Shown: positions 54,257 to 64,000 of the stretch, in pieces
How positions within the stretch are numbered: position 1 is the first letter of the stretch
Layout: each line of letters starts with the position of its first letter
From: Gliomastix tumulicola
Lineage: Eukaryota; Ascomycota; Sordariomycetes; Hypocreales; Bionectriaceae
Reading direction: 5' to 3'
DNA: 64,000 nt
NCBI GenBank assembly: GCA_001599755.1
Contig: BCHX01000003.1
Span: 1,547,015-1,611,014 of the forward strand
Translations under genes and position numbers: made by a program
The notes under the pieces: model-generated
What the model saw: only the letters and a program-made list of their open reading frames with translations
Databases searched by the model: none
Told to the model about the DNA's origin: nothing

Positions 54257-57200
54257 TCAGGTATAGAGCTCAGCCGTCAAGCTGTTCAGCGCGAGACCCT
54301 CCTCAGCAATATCCGGAACGTCGACGAGGAAGTCAAGAGGCATGTCCACGAGCGTGCCCCGGATCTGCCCAAGCCACTCCTTGACCTCAGCCACGCCGCC
54401 AGGGAACTCCTCGCGCACGATGTGGCCGTATTCAACCTTCCCCCCTGTCTCCTCGGCCTCTCCTTCTCCCTCGCCATTCTTCTTCTTCTTCTCCTCCTCC
54501 TCAGCGCCAGGGATGATGAAGTGCTTGGAGAAGAACTCCTTGTAGTCCTTCCAGGTCCGCACGTGGTCGTTGGGCACGGGGTGAAACGCGCGGCTGAAGA
54601 TCTCGGTGTTGGTCCTGGCCGTCTGGGACCACAGGCGCTGGAAGTTGGGATGGAGGGGATCTTGAACGAGGGTGTCTGAGGGAGACCCCCAGTCGTACTG
54701 ATTGGGAGATTGGCTCACAGGATGCCAGTTCTCGTCTGGCTGGTCCCAACGCTGATCAGGTAGTAGACCCAGGTGTTTGCGGAAGATGTGCCTCCGAAGC
54801 GAAGCCGCGAAGGCGGATGCAGTATAGGGCTCTCCGTTCATCGTCGATTCGACGGGTGTAGGATCCTCAATGATAACGGCAATCTCGGAGTCGTGAGTGC
54901 CGAGTTGGGATCGGTCGTTGAGGTTCGCAGAACCGCAGATGACAACGCGGTCGTCGGCGATGAGAAGCTTGCTGTGGACGTACAGCTCCTCGCTCACAAA
55001 CGCATCAATCTCAGCCTCGGGTTCTCCATCCCACGGCACCTCCGTCAAACTGGCGCCTGCCATGTAGCAGCTGCTCACAGTGTCGAGAGTATTGTCGGCA
55101 ACATTGGCTGCTCCGCGTTGGTACGACTTGTACGCATCAAGACCAGGCCCTTGATCTTCGCCATACGGCTCATAGCCATCTCCGACATAGTGATCGTGGC
55201 CTCTCCTAGCCTCTTCGTAGGACACCCCAGCACTCTGCTCAGCCTCAGCCATGGTACGGGATTTGTTGATGCGGTCATAGTTGCGGAGGTTATAGAAGCC
55301 AATGTAGTCTTTCGGGTCGATGCCGGCCTGTTGGAGGGTCTCGATGATGCTGTGTCCGCCTCTGCTGATAGAAAAGTACTGAAACTCCATGATAGCTCGG
55401 GTTCCCAGCGCATCAGGCGACTCGAGATCGCCGGCGAACGCAGGCACTGCGGGCATCACAATCCAAACCTTGAAAGGCTGGCCTTCTTGATGAGCTCTGA
55501 TGATGCGATCAACAATGACTGCACCAAGCTTGTTGGCTACGGGGCGTTGTTTGTCGCTCGTGGCGGTGATGAAAAACTACAGGCGCATAGTCAGTATGCT
55601 GAATCAATGATCAAACAGATAGTAGAATGCTCACCTGGTTTTCGATGTAGACGAAATGCTGGGCATTCGTGATGGCATCCGCATAGGCATTAGCTATGGA
55701 ATGCTCTGTAGAGTGCCCAGACGACCAGGGACAGGCGCTAGAAGTGCGTCAGTTCATGCACAAGTAAGCAAGAGTCTTTTGGGTCAATTACCTCTTGACT
55801 AGCTGGATTTTCGGACCACTACCGCTGCTCTCAGGCTGCCCTTGATTGTCATCATCGTCATCACCAAAGTGCATCAGCTTGCTCATGCCACGGCTGAATC
55901 GATGGGTGAGGTGATCCAAGGAGCTCTCGTTGTCCTGGCCAGAGCTCGCACCGTCCTGAAGAGGTTGGTATTTATCTGGATCCTTGTTCTTGTACTTCTC
56001 CTCCCAGATGAAGTTCCTAGTGTAGGATTAGCGATCATATCCAAATACGATATTGATGTTTTGCATCCAACAAACCATCTATCAACAAAGTGAGCTACGA
56101 GACTCTTCGTGATGGGGCCATCCATGCTTAGAGCAACATCAGACCAGCCCATACGCGAGCTCTTGGTTCGGTTAACTAGGCATAACTCGTCAGTCTCACG
56201 CTAGGAAGTTTATTAGAAAGTGCCCCTACGCTTGTTCTGGTCCCAGTTTCCGACATCGTGGAAGTCGAAGATCCGTGCATTGTTGTAGTCTTGCCCGGGA
56301 AAGACGATGGCATCCAGGTTCCCAGGGTGTGCATCTGCGATAGGATGACCTAGATGCTATTAGACAAGACCACTTCCCCGAGTTTGTGGTGTTCTGGAGA
56401 CCTACTCGTAGTGTCCCATCTTCCAAAGCCTATCCAGTGTCTGTTAGTCCGAACTGACCGGCGCAACTGAGGAGTGGAAGCACTGACACATATCCAAGCC
56501 GCCCATGAAGACGAGCTTGCGGTCGATGACCAGGAGTTTCTCATGGTGTGCCCAGAAGAGCACCATGCCGTCGGCTGTGCCGTAGATAGCCTTAATAGCG
56601 TCGCCAGAAGCCTTGGCAAGATCAAAGTTGGTGAGATGCGTGAGTGTTTGCCCCAGCTCCGAGGCCAGGTCATATCCCGTAGGCGTGTGATCCGGGTGTC
56701 TAAAGACGCCTATGTTCGGATGCAAAGCCTCGAGAGCGGCTCGAGTGTGCTGTCACCTTGTGTTAGAGGGGGGAAACTTGGATGCTCGTAGAAAGAAATG
56801 CAAGAGTTCCTTCTGGGGATAGGTGAGGGCTTACTCGCGAGTTGCATGTCAGGGCTGCCTCTACCTCCTTGTAGACGATAATATGGACTTTGACACCTCT
56901 TTCGGCGGCAGCCTTGAGCATGTTGTCGATACGGTACTGCTCATTTTCGGAAGGAGGACGGCGAAGATACAGCTCCGGGCTGAGCCACCAATCTAGAATA
57001 AAGATCTCGTCTTGCGCCCCTATCGTTCACGTATCAGCATTCCGGCTCAAGCTCCTGATACAAAGAAACTCGACAACCAGACTCACGTTCGATGGCCTCG
57101 GATACGGCCCAAAAGTACGAGCATCCATCAACGTACCACTTGGCATTGCCGGTCGAGGGAGCAGCAGATGAGTGGTAGCGATTCGAAGTGTGGTGCTCCG

Positions 57201-57303
57201 GGTGTAGCTCTTCGCAGGAATGACCTAGATGAGAATGCGAGTGCTTTTCACCGCCGAATACAGCATCGAAGCCAGCTCCAACCTTAGTGAAGATGGACTC
57301 CAT
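54257..57303 (-). CDS. Phospholipase D
   Basis: Nine exons (57303-57087, 57019-56835, 56749-56488, 56429-56406, 56349-56230, 56175-56076, 56016-55792, 55737-55635, 55576-54257) encode 851 aa; every phase fits. The enzyme hydrolyses phosphatidylcholine-type lipids to phosphatidic acid. Both HxKx4D catalytic motifs are intact: HEKLLVID at ~203-210 and HSKLLIAD at ~613-620. Other eukaryotic PLD blocks are present: EIFILDWWLSPELYLRRPP, FIENQ-like FVYIENQ, and GSANLNDRS. The N-terminus is short and lacks PX and PH domains, unlike Spo14, so this is a second, shorter fungal PLD class. Exon 4 is only 24 nt. Donors of introns 3 (GTCAGT) and 6 (GTTTGT) are weak. The gene diverges from the GNAT gene. 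Confidence 0.94.
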
Positions 57304-58284
57304 GGTGCTCTTGGGCGGGGAGGGAGCCAATGGAGAGAGCGTGAGCGATATCGAAGAGCAAGAAGAGACACAGCGGGCCGGCTCAAATACAAAATCAAGG
57401 ATAGCCAAGAACGAGCGCCTGCGAGTAAGCACAGCTGGAGCCGAGGATGGTTATTGACTGGGCATGCCCTCGTCTGTGACTCGCTGCAGCCAGCTGGGAG
57501 GGAACCAAATTGAGGGGGACCCTGATCACCAAGTGGAGAAGGCGTCGTGCTCTGTTGCTGTAAGTCAGCTCAGCCAGTCAGTTGTTCAGTGTCAGTGACA
57601 CAATATCGGGTGCAAGGAAACAAAAGTTGCCTTGAGGATTGAAGGGTCTCCATGGTGAATGCGGAGATCGCATAGTCCTTATCGTCCATCTTACGCGGCC
57701 TGAAGGTCAGCTGCCTTTCACGCATGTGCATGGATGAAGGATGAATGTGCATTCGGGGAATTTAACCGCGATTGACAAACTGTAGCTGGATGAATTGGGT
57801 GGAGAGATAGATACGGGCTTCGGTTGAGATACAGTAAAGAAATTGATACGACCTTCACACCATAATTAGATCAGTACCTGATTGTTCCATCATCATCGCA
57901 TCCATCACGAAGCAGGTGCCAGGTAGTGTTTGCTCTTGCCCTCACTCACCCCAACCTGACAGAGGGGGCAGGAGCGCCATTCCAGGAACTTCCGAACGTG
58001 GATATCATCCACCCTAGCTGGGTGACACAAAAGCCCGGATAATATGATAGTCTCTCCCGCACACTACAGCCATACCCTTATCCGTTCTGTACAATCAAAT
58101 TTTGTCATCTACTGGCCCGTCAAACCTCATACATAGAGAGCTTGCATCCACCACCAGGTACACTCTTCCCTCTCTCTAGCAGGGCCGCCCTTTCAACAGT
58201 CAACAAAGGCGCGCCGCAAAGGCCATTTTCTTGATCCCCGGCATTAGACAGCTTCTCAGATACTGATTCTCAGATGCTGAGAAC
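57304..58284. promoter_or_regulatory. Divergent intergenic region PLD / GNAT
   Basis: These 981 bases carry both promoters. I see no gene or repeat. Confidence 0.5.
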
Positions 58285-58958
58285 ATGACAACTCCAAACC
58301 CGGGCACCGTCGTCGCCTTCCAGGCCGCCCTCCACGTCCAGCTCATCCCCTACATCGCTGCACTTCATGCCTCTTGCATCACCCACGACCACACGCCAGC
58401 CACCTTCGTTCCGCCTCTCTCTCACGAGAAGCTTCTTTACTGGTGGAAGGACCGCATCGCCGAGGTCTCAGCGGGCACTCGCCTCATCTTCCTCCTCATG
58501 AGGAACGACCTGTCCTCGTCCATTACGGTCGACGTCTCCCCCATCAAGGGCGCCGATCTCCTGGGCGTGGTCATGCTAGACCTGCCAACAGCCGAGACAG
58601 ATCTCTTTCGTGCCTCGGTTGAGCAGCTGCTTATTCACACTACCTGTCGTCGCCAAGGGGGTGCTAAGAGCCTCATTCAGACGGTAGAGACAGAAGCTAT
58701 CCTGCGAGGCAAGACACTGTTGGTATGTCCAGCCTCATGGCTTCTCCACGAAGAGAAAAATTCTTCGAGCGAAGTTGCCGACCGACGGCTCACACTACTC
58801 AAACGCAGACTTTGAATGTCGAATCGGATTCCCCTGCCGAGACATTCTTCAGATCAATAGGATACACCGAAGTTGGCAAAATCCCCGGCTACTACAACAC
58901 CAGCCCCAGGGGAGACAACAAGGACGCCACCCTCTTCTACAAGCAACTGGAATCTTAG
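58285..58958 (+). CDS. GNAT-family N-acetyltransferase
   Basis: Two exons (58285-58722, 58809-58958) encode 195 aa, the usual size of a single-domain GNAT. The acetyl-CoA binding motif A has R122-x-x-G125-x-A127 after a predicted strand (VEQLLIHTTCRRQGGAKSLIQ). It is preceded by LLGVVMLDLP and followed by AETFFRSIGYTEVGKIPGYY, the typical C-terminal beta-bulge segment. Fungal relatives are annotated as acetyltransferases of small molecules, some of them antibiotic resistance-like, but the substrate cannot be told from sequence. The intron falls after KTLL, just before the strand TLNVESDSPA. The gene is convergent with the ankyrin gene. Confidence 0.9.
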
Positions 58959-59274
58959 GAACGGTAAGGCTCAACTCTCAAAGAGTGCGCTTCCAAGCGA
59001 CACGAAGTGGTGTAATGCGATCAAATAATATTGACAATCCTCAGATCCAACGCTACCCCCGTAGTCCAAATTCCAGCCCGCAACCCAAATCCATTACATG
59101 ACTATCCATACATGAGCATACCATTGACCTATTTTCAATAGCATGGATCTCCTTCATTCCAGCTCGAGCGAATTAAAAGTATCATAACGGGCAGCCAACC
59201 CCGTGAGCTAGATATACACACAGACAAAGGGAAAATGAGGGGGAATATAAGTGAATGACAAACGACAAGAGCAA
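58959..59274. other. Convergent 3' region GNAT / ankyrin gene
   Basis: These 316 bases are 3' UTRs; nothing else is seen. Confidence 0.6.
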
Positions 59275-62271
59275 TCACTTCTTGCGCAGAAGCTCGATAC
59301 CCTCGTCCCATCCTCTCTGCACAGCCATCTCCAGGACAGTCCTACCCATCTCATCCGTGGCTGCCATGTCTACGCCTCCGCCCCTCTCCTTGAGGAGTCG
59401 GAGCACATCGACGTCGGCAAGCTCTACAGCCTGGAACATGGCGTTCCAGTCTCTGTAGATCTTGTTGGGGTCGGCACCCCTGGCCAGCAGCTGCTCCAAG
59501 ATGGTGGTGTCCTCACCCCGGAATTGCCGCAGAGCTTTCACAATGGGGAGATGCTCGCCAGGCGCATTGACATCAGCGCCACCGCCGTTGGGATCAAGAA
59601 GGAAGGTGACAATCTCCCGTCGGTTCTCGCGGATAGCCGTGGTCAACGGAGAGAAAACACCACCATTCTTGTCTTCGACCGAGATGCCAGCGTCAAGAAG
59701 GAGCTTGACGGACTCGATCTGATTTGCGGCTACGGCTCGCTCAATCACACCCTTGAAGGCCCGAGGTTCAGCAAGGACAGAGAGAACGCGTCGTAGGATG
59801 GGCGGACTATGGACGGCCATGCACAGGGGCCAATCTTCGCCTCGTTTGTTGGGATCAGCGCCACGCATCATCAGAACCTCGACCATCTCGACATTTCGCT
59901 CGCGAATTGCAGTCGTCAAAGGAGAGTGTCCCTTGGGGTTCTTTTCATTAGGATCTAAGCCCTGGTCAAGGAGCCAGATAAGCCCCTCCATGTGGTTGAA
60001 GCTGACAGCCGTCTCGAGGATGCCTTTGGGGCTGTGCAGATCTGCTCCAGCTGCCACGAGGGCGGGGAGGAAATGCAATCGATCGTGGGTGATGCACTTG
60101 AAGGTCGGGTACTCGCTGGCCGGAACGTTCGGGTCGGCTCCGTTCTTGAGCAGCAGATCGAAAATGTCGGCTCGGTCGTCCCTGATCGATGTGCAAAGGG
60201 GAGTATACACTCCGTCCTTCTTTGCGTTCGGATTGACGCCAGCCTTGAGCAGTATCCGAACTGACTCAATGTTGTTGAGGCTAGCGGCCAGCTCCATGAT
60301 ACCTGGGCATTTCTTGGGATCCGCACCCTTCGCCAGGAGGACTTGCAGACAAGGCGATTGGTAAGTTGAAGGCCAAAGCATGTGCTTCGGTCCAGGTAGG
60401 TTGGGGTTTGCACCGTGCTCCAGAAGGCTCGTCACGATATCAACTCGGGACGATGTGATGGCTTCGAAGAGAGCAGTCTTGCCCTCCCGGCTCTTGGCAT
60501 TCGGATCAGCACCATATGCAAGCAAGAGGTCGATGAGCTTTAGAGGCGTCTTCTTGTTGATGGCACTGATCAGGATCGTGTCGCCTTCAGATGTGAGCTG
60601 GCTGACATCACCCCCGTGCATGAGGAATAGATGAGCCATGTTCAGCTTGTTCTCCCCAGCGGCCCGAGCGAGGGGCGAGTCTTGATCCATGCCAGCCTTG
60701 AGGTTGGGGTCCGCACCGTACTTGATAAGTGAGTACGCAAACCCGAGAAGCGACTTCTCTACAGCGGTTGACAAAGCCGTCACGCCGTCACGATCTCGGT
60801 CATTAGGGTCGGCGCCGAAGAGGAGAAGGAGGCGCAAGCTTTCCGCATCGCGAACCTTGACAGCCTCGGTCAGAGCCGGGAGCTCTGGGCCGGTATTCGG
60901 TGAAACACCCTGATCTAGCAGCTGCTCAACCAGCTTGTGGTTCTTGCTTCGGATGGCAGATGCCAAGGCCCCCTTCATATTCCGGCCTTCGGATCCATGG
61001 CTATTGCGTGCGCTCCAGCGAGGCATGGATAGAGGGTCGGCCTTCAGGCGGACGACCTTGTTAGATCCGAGATCTAGTGGGACAACCTCATCTGCGAGAG
61101 GGTCGTGACCCGCAGAGTCGCTCCCTGTGTGGTGCGACATCGTCTCTTCGAAGGAGCTCATGCGATCATAGGCAGTGTTGTGATGGCCTGCCGAGTGTGC
61201 CGAGCTTGCGGTTGTAGCGCTCCAGTGACGCAATTCACTCAGTGGCGTCCGGACAGGCTCCGAGACAAGCGTCTCTGGCTGGCCAAGAGAGGTCGAGCGT
61301 TCCGTCCAAGGGAGCGGCAGAGGAGGGGGGAGCTCAAGCTCCCGTGTCTGAGGCAAGTTGTGGAGAGATGCGCTGGCCTCCAGCTGTCGAGGTCGAGTGG
61401 CTGCGGGCTTCTTGTGGTCCAACTTGTCCAGCACCGCGGCGAGGCCCGTGTATCCGATGCCAGCGCTCTCCTGGATCTTCTCCTCGCCGAGGCTCCACTG
61501 GAACATGAGAGCGCTCATTCGAAGGCTCTCTCTGGTTTGCTGAAGGGCGAGCGTGATCTTGACGAAGTCGACATCGCCGAAGAGTTTGCTCAGGCCTCGC
61601 TTCATCTTGCCCATGGTGCTGTGGCTCTTCCGCTCCGACTCAAGGACCTTGCAGAGCGTCTGGTCCAGAAGCTGGAAGTCGGCTTGGCAAACACGGAACT
61701 TCTTGTCCAGCTCCGCGAGCAAATCAGCAGGGAAGATCTGCCGGGTGCGAGTGCACTCCTCCAGACCAGCCTCCAGCGTGAGAAGGATGTGGGAGGTTGA
61801 CATGAAGCCGTGGGCCAGCTCGTCGAGTCCGTGCGGCAGGTGGCCCTGCTTGACGGAGGTGAGATACTCGAGAAGGTGGACGGCAATCCGGTCACCGGCC
61901 TTGGTGGTCTTGCTGCACGTCTCGAGGCATTGTGCCTGAGCTTTGACTGCCGGACCCATGGCGGAGGGCTTCGTAATTCTTGCGGTGGCGGGTGGTGAGA
62001 AAGCTGGTCGGTGGACCGAGAGTGTTCGGTCAGGACTGGTAGGGCTAGACAGCCGTGGTCCAGATGCAGGATGCTGCGTTGGGGTATGAGGAGCAGCAGC
62101 AGGAATATGGTGAACGGGAGTTACAGTGACCCGTGACGGGAGGCCGAGCTTCTCCTCGGGAACAAGAGAGAGCGACTGCTCGTGACCAGGTCCGATGGAG
62201 AGGGCTTCGAGGAAGGAGTAGTCCCTGTCTAACCTCGACGGAGAAGGAAGAGCAGCAGCTGGAGGTGTCAT
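59275..62271 (-). CDS. Ankyrin-repeat protein with helical N-terminal region
   Basis: A single exon encodes 998 aa. Residues 1-~115 are Pro/Ser-rich and disordered. A mostly helical region (~120-300) follows, with the segment GKMKRGLSKLFGDVDFVKITLALQQTRESLRMSALMFQW resembling helical N-terminal domains of fungal STAND proteins. A second disordered linker leads to roughly 15 ankyrin units from ~430 to the end. They carry the motif GADPN with TPL/SPL turns, and many follow the pattern of alternating AAV...NHIESV and GHSPLTTAIRERN units. No NACHT, kinase or other catalytic domain is present. Ankyrins bind protein partners; the role is unknown. The long intron-free frame differs from the intron-rich neighbours, but base use is similar. 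Confidence 0.9.
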   Translation of the reverse strand: MTPPAAALPSPSRLDRDYSFLEALSIGPGHEQSLSLVPEEKLGLPSRVTVTPVHHIPAAAPHTPTQHPASGPRLSSPTSPDRTLSVHRPAFSPPATARITKPSAMGPAVKAQAQCLETCSKTTKAGDRIAVHLLEYLTSVKQGHLPHGLDELAHGFMSTSHILLTLEAGLEECTRTRQIFPADLLAELDKKFRVCQADFQLLDQTLCKVLESERKSHSTMGKMKRGLSKLFGDVDFVKITLALQQTRESLRMSALMFQWSLGEEKIQESAGIGYTGLAAVLDKLDHKKPAATRPRQLEASASLHNLPQTRELELPPPLPLPWTERSTSLGQPETLVSEPVRTPLSELRHWSATTASSAHSAGHHNTAYDRMSSFEETMSHHTGSDSAGHDPLADEVVPLDLGSNKVVRLKADPLSMPRWSARNSHGSEGRNMKGALASAIRSKNHKLVEQLLDQGVSPNTGPELPALTEAVKVRDAESLRLLLLFGADPNDRDRDGVTALSTAVEKSLLGFAYSLIKYGADPNLKAGMDQDSPLARAAGENKLNMAHLFLMHGGDVSQLTSEGDTILISAINKKTPLKLIDLLLAYGADPNAKSREGKTALFEAITSSRVDIVTSLLEHGANPNLPGPKHMLWPSTYQSPCLQVLLAKGADPKKCPGIMELAASLNNIESVRILLKAGVNPNAKKDGVYTPLCTSIRDDRADIFDLLLKNGADPNVPASEYPTFKCITHDRLHFLPALVAAGADLHSPKGILETAVSFNHMEGLIWLLDQGLDPNEKNPKGHSPLTTAIRERNVEMVEVLMMRGADPNKRGEDWPLCMAVHSPPILRRVLSVLAEPRAFKGVIERAVAANQIESVKLLLDAGISVEDKNGGVFSPLTTAIRENRREIVTFLLDPNGGGADVNAPGEHLPIVKALRQFRGEDTTILEQLLARGADPNKIYRDWNAMFQAVELADVDVLRLLKERGGGVDMAATDEMGRTVLEMAVQRGWDEGIELLRKK

Positions 62272-62847
62272 GCCTACTACGAGAAGAGCGGGATCGTCTG
62301 CTGGTCGGGCCTAAAAAGGGGGGAGAGGCTCGAGCACCACGCGCGGGTGGAAGGCAGCCACATCCTTTATACGAACCACAGCCAACACACCTCCCTCCTC
62401 CCTTAGAAATCGCAACCCGAGGTGTGTGTGGCAGCTATGATACGTTCGCCTCTGCTATTGGTACCTCCTGGGCCGGCCACACCCCTGGGAGGACGGGTAT
62501 CGAGATATTGGTGGTACATGCCCAACCTCCAGTCCTGTGCGCGCTGCACAGGTAGCGCGGCGAGGGGTGGTACGCGGAGGTTACACTGCCTGGGGGCCAA
62601 GGAAAGGTACTGGACGAGAGGGCTTGAATCTGGAACAGTCTCGTCCGCATGAAGGTCCCAAGACTCCAAAATTGGTGGCCGCGCATTAGCATCTCCAGAA
62701 CGCCATGGCTGAGCTCGAGTCATCTCGCTGCAGATGGTGGAGGGCGACTAGGCCTGATCTAGATAGACTATCAAACGCGAGCCCGGAAGCCCAGACAAGC
62801 TTCAGCATCCGCCATTGGCCCGACAGGAGGATTGAAGGGGCTCTCGT

Positions 62848-62864
62848 CCCCCCCCCCCCCCCCC
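62848..62864. repeat. Poly-C run (17 C)
   Basis: A homopolymer of 17 C; its exact length is uncertain. Confidence 0.88.
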
Positions 62865-63427
62865 TCCCTTTCCATCTGCAAGGCACCCGCCAATATTCGG
62901 ATCCTCAGCTCGGCCTTGGAAAAGTTGGCTGGATGGTATCTTATGGCCGATAGTCTGTGGCGATGGGGGATTGTGATGGCTTGCGTGGGTTCTAGCCCCT
63001 CGAGACGCGGATCCATGAAGGAAACCGCTAGTCTGGCGTGCTAGCGGCGTGGCCCAACCTGTCACGCTCGACAGAAGACGTGCGGTGCAAGGACATGGCC
63101 GCGAGCGAGATTGTAGGCGCTACTGCAATCTTCATCGAGGGGTTGGGTGGGTGAGAGACTCTGTCTGAGATCGGGACGATCAGGGGCAGGAGAAGCATGT
63201 ATGTCAGCCAGCCACCGAGCTCAGCCCCTTCGCGCGGAGAGAGGATCACTGCGGAAGTGAGCAACACGACCGACGCCAGCTCGGTGCAACCACCACGAAA
63301 AGCCACTCATTCCCAGAAGTCCTCGCTTCAGCTGGCGTCCATCCCGGCAACACATACCCGATAGAGCGCAACATCCGCAAGCCATCAATCAAACAAATCA
63401 GCACCTCTCGCGGGCCTTCCGAAGGGG

Positions 63428-63541
<114 letters not shown>

Positions 63542-63548
63542 CGCGGGA

Positions 63549-63648
63549 NNNNNNNNNNNNNNNNNNNNNNNNNNNNNNNNNNNNNNNNNNNNNNNNNNNN
63601 NNNNNNNNNNNNNNNNNNNNNNNNNNNNNNNNNNNNNNNNNNNNNNNN
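63549..63648. other. Assembly gap (100 N)
   Basis: Exactly 100 N, flanked on both sides by CA repeats. The round number suggests a placeholder for a gap of unknown size. Confidence 0.98.
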
Positions 63649-63726
<78 letters not shown>

Positions 63727-63737
63727 CACACAAACAC
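63649..63737. repeat. (CA)n microsatellite, right of gap
   Basis: About 44 CA units with two single-A interruptions, possibly the continuation or a collapsed copy of the left tract. Confidence 0.95.
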
Positions 63738-64000
63738 GGTGGCGCCCCATGGTTCATCCCATAGTACCAGCTTAAGCATCAACGACGGTTTCCAAGAACT
63801 GGGTCAGGCTACTGCATCTCCGTTTTATTCAGGGACCCGGAACGCGCGTAGCAGGTAAATAGACGAGACTAAAAGGCTCGGGGCATCTCTCGGTCTGGTT
63901 CCCCTGCCCCATGCCACACAGCTTAAACGAAAAAGACGCTTCAATGGTGCCAGCCATAGCGCGATGGGGAAGTTTGGCGTTGCAACTCGGGAAGGATCTA

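Overview
This window looks like a gene-dense stretch of nuclear chromosome from a filamentous ascomycete, most likely a Sordariomycete. The evidence is the short introns (about 50-100 nt) with CTAAC/CTGAC branch sites, a Zn2Cys6 regulator and a C2H2 regulator carrying a fungal middle-homology region, and single-copy fungal housekeeping genes. No species is claimed. I see no tRNA, rRNA, recognisable transposon, CRISPR array or secondary-metabolite backbone gene. The only assembly problem is a 100-N gap at 63549-63648, inside a (CA)n tract.

Layout, left to right. A 5'-truncated SNF2/RING helicase converges on the gamma-tubulin complex gene GCP2, which diverges from the proteasome alpha-5 gene (PUP2). 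A Zn2Cys6 transcription factor (minus strand) is separated by 3.6 kb of non-coding DNA from RRP8. RRP8 converges on DDI1, and DDI1 diverges from the nucleolar GTPase NOG1. NOG1 converges on Rab GDI, followed by the mitochondrial ribosomal protein uL29m. A 7.9-kb gene-free region leads to a large C2H2 transcription factor. Then come a 68-aa membrane protein, an F-box protein, a SYLF-domain protein, the actin-related protein Arp9, a MATE transporter, TDP1, an ER thioredoxin-family membrane protein, a phospholipase D, a GNAT acetyltransferase and a 998-aa ankyrin protein. The last 1.7 kb is non-coding and holds the gap.

The genes are unrelated core functions: proteasome and ubiquitin shuttling (PUP2, DDI1), ribosome biogenesis (RRP8, NOG1), chromatin and DNA repair (helicase, Arp9, TDP1), microtubule nucleation (GCP2), and membrane traffic and lipid signalling (GDI, SYLF, PLD). 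Nothing suggests a co-regulated cluster. Gene models were built by hand. Exon phases were checked for every multi-exon gene, and all lengths given sum to whole codons.

The points most worth a second look are structural and regulatory. They are an 883-nt stretch with no ATG before the C2H2 factor, a GC-AG intron in PUP2, a DDI1 start codon split by an intron, an upstream ORF whose stop overlaps the start of the Zn2Cys6 gene, an easily missed 68-aa gene with an 8-nt first coding exon, and a possible HeLo-like helical region on the ankyrin protein. I found no convincing undescribed multi-gene system.
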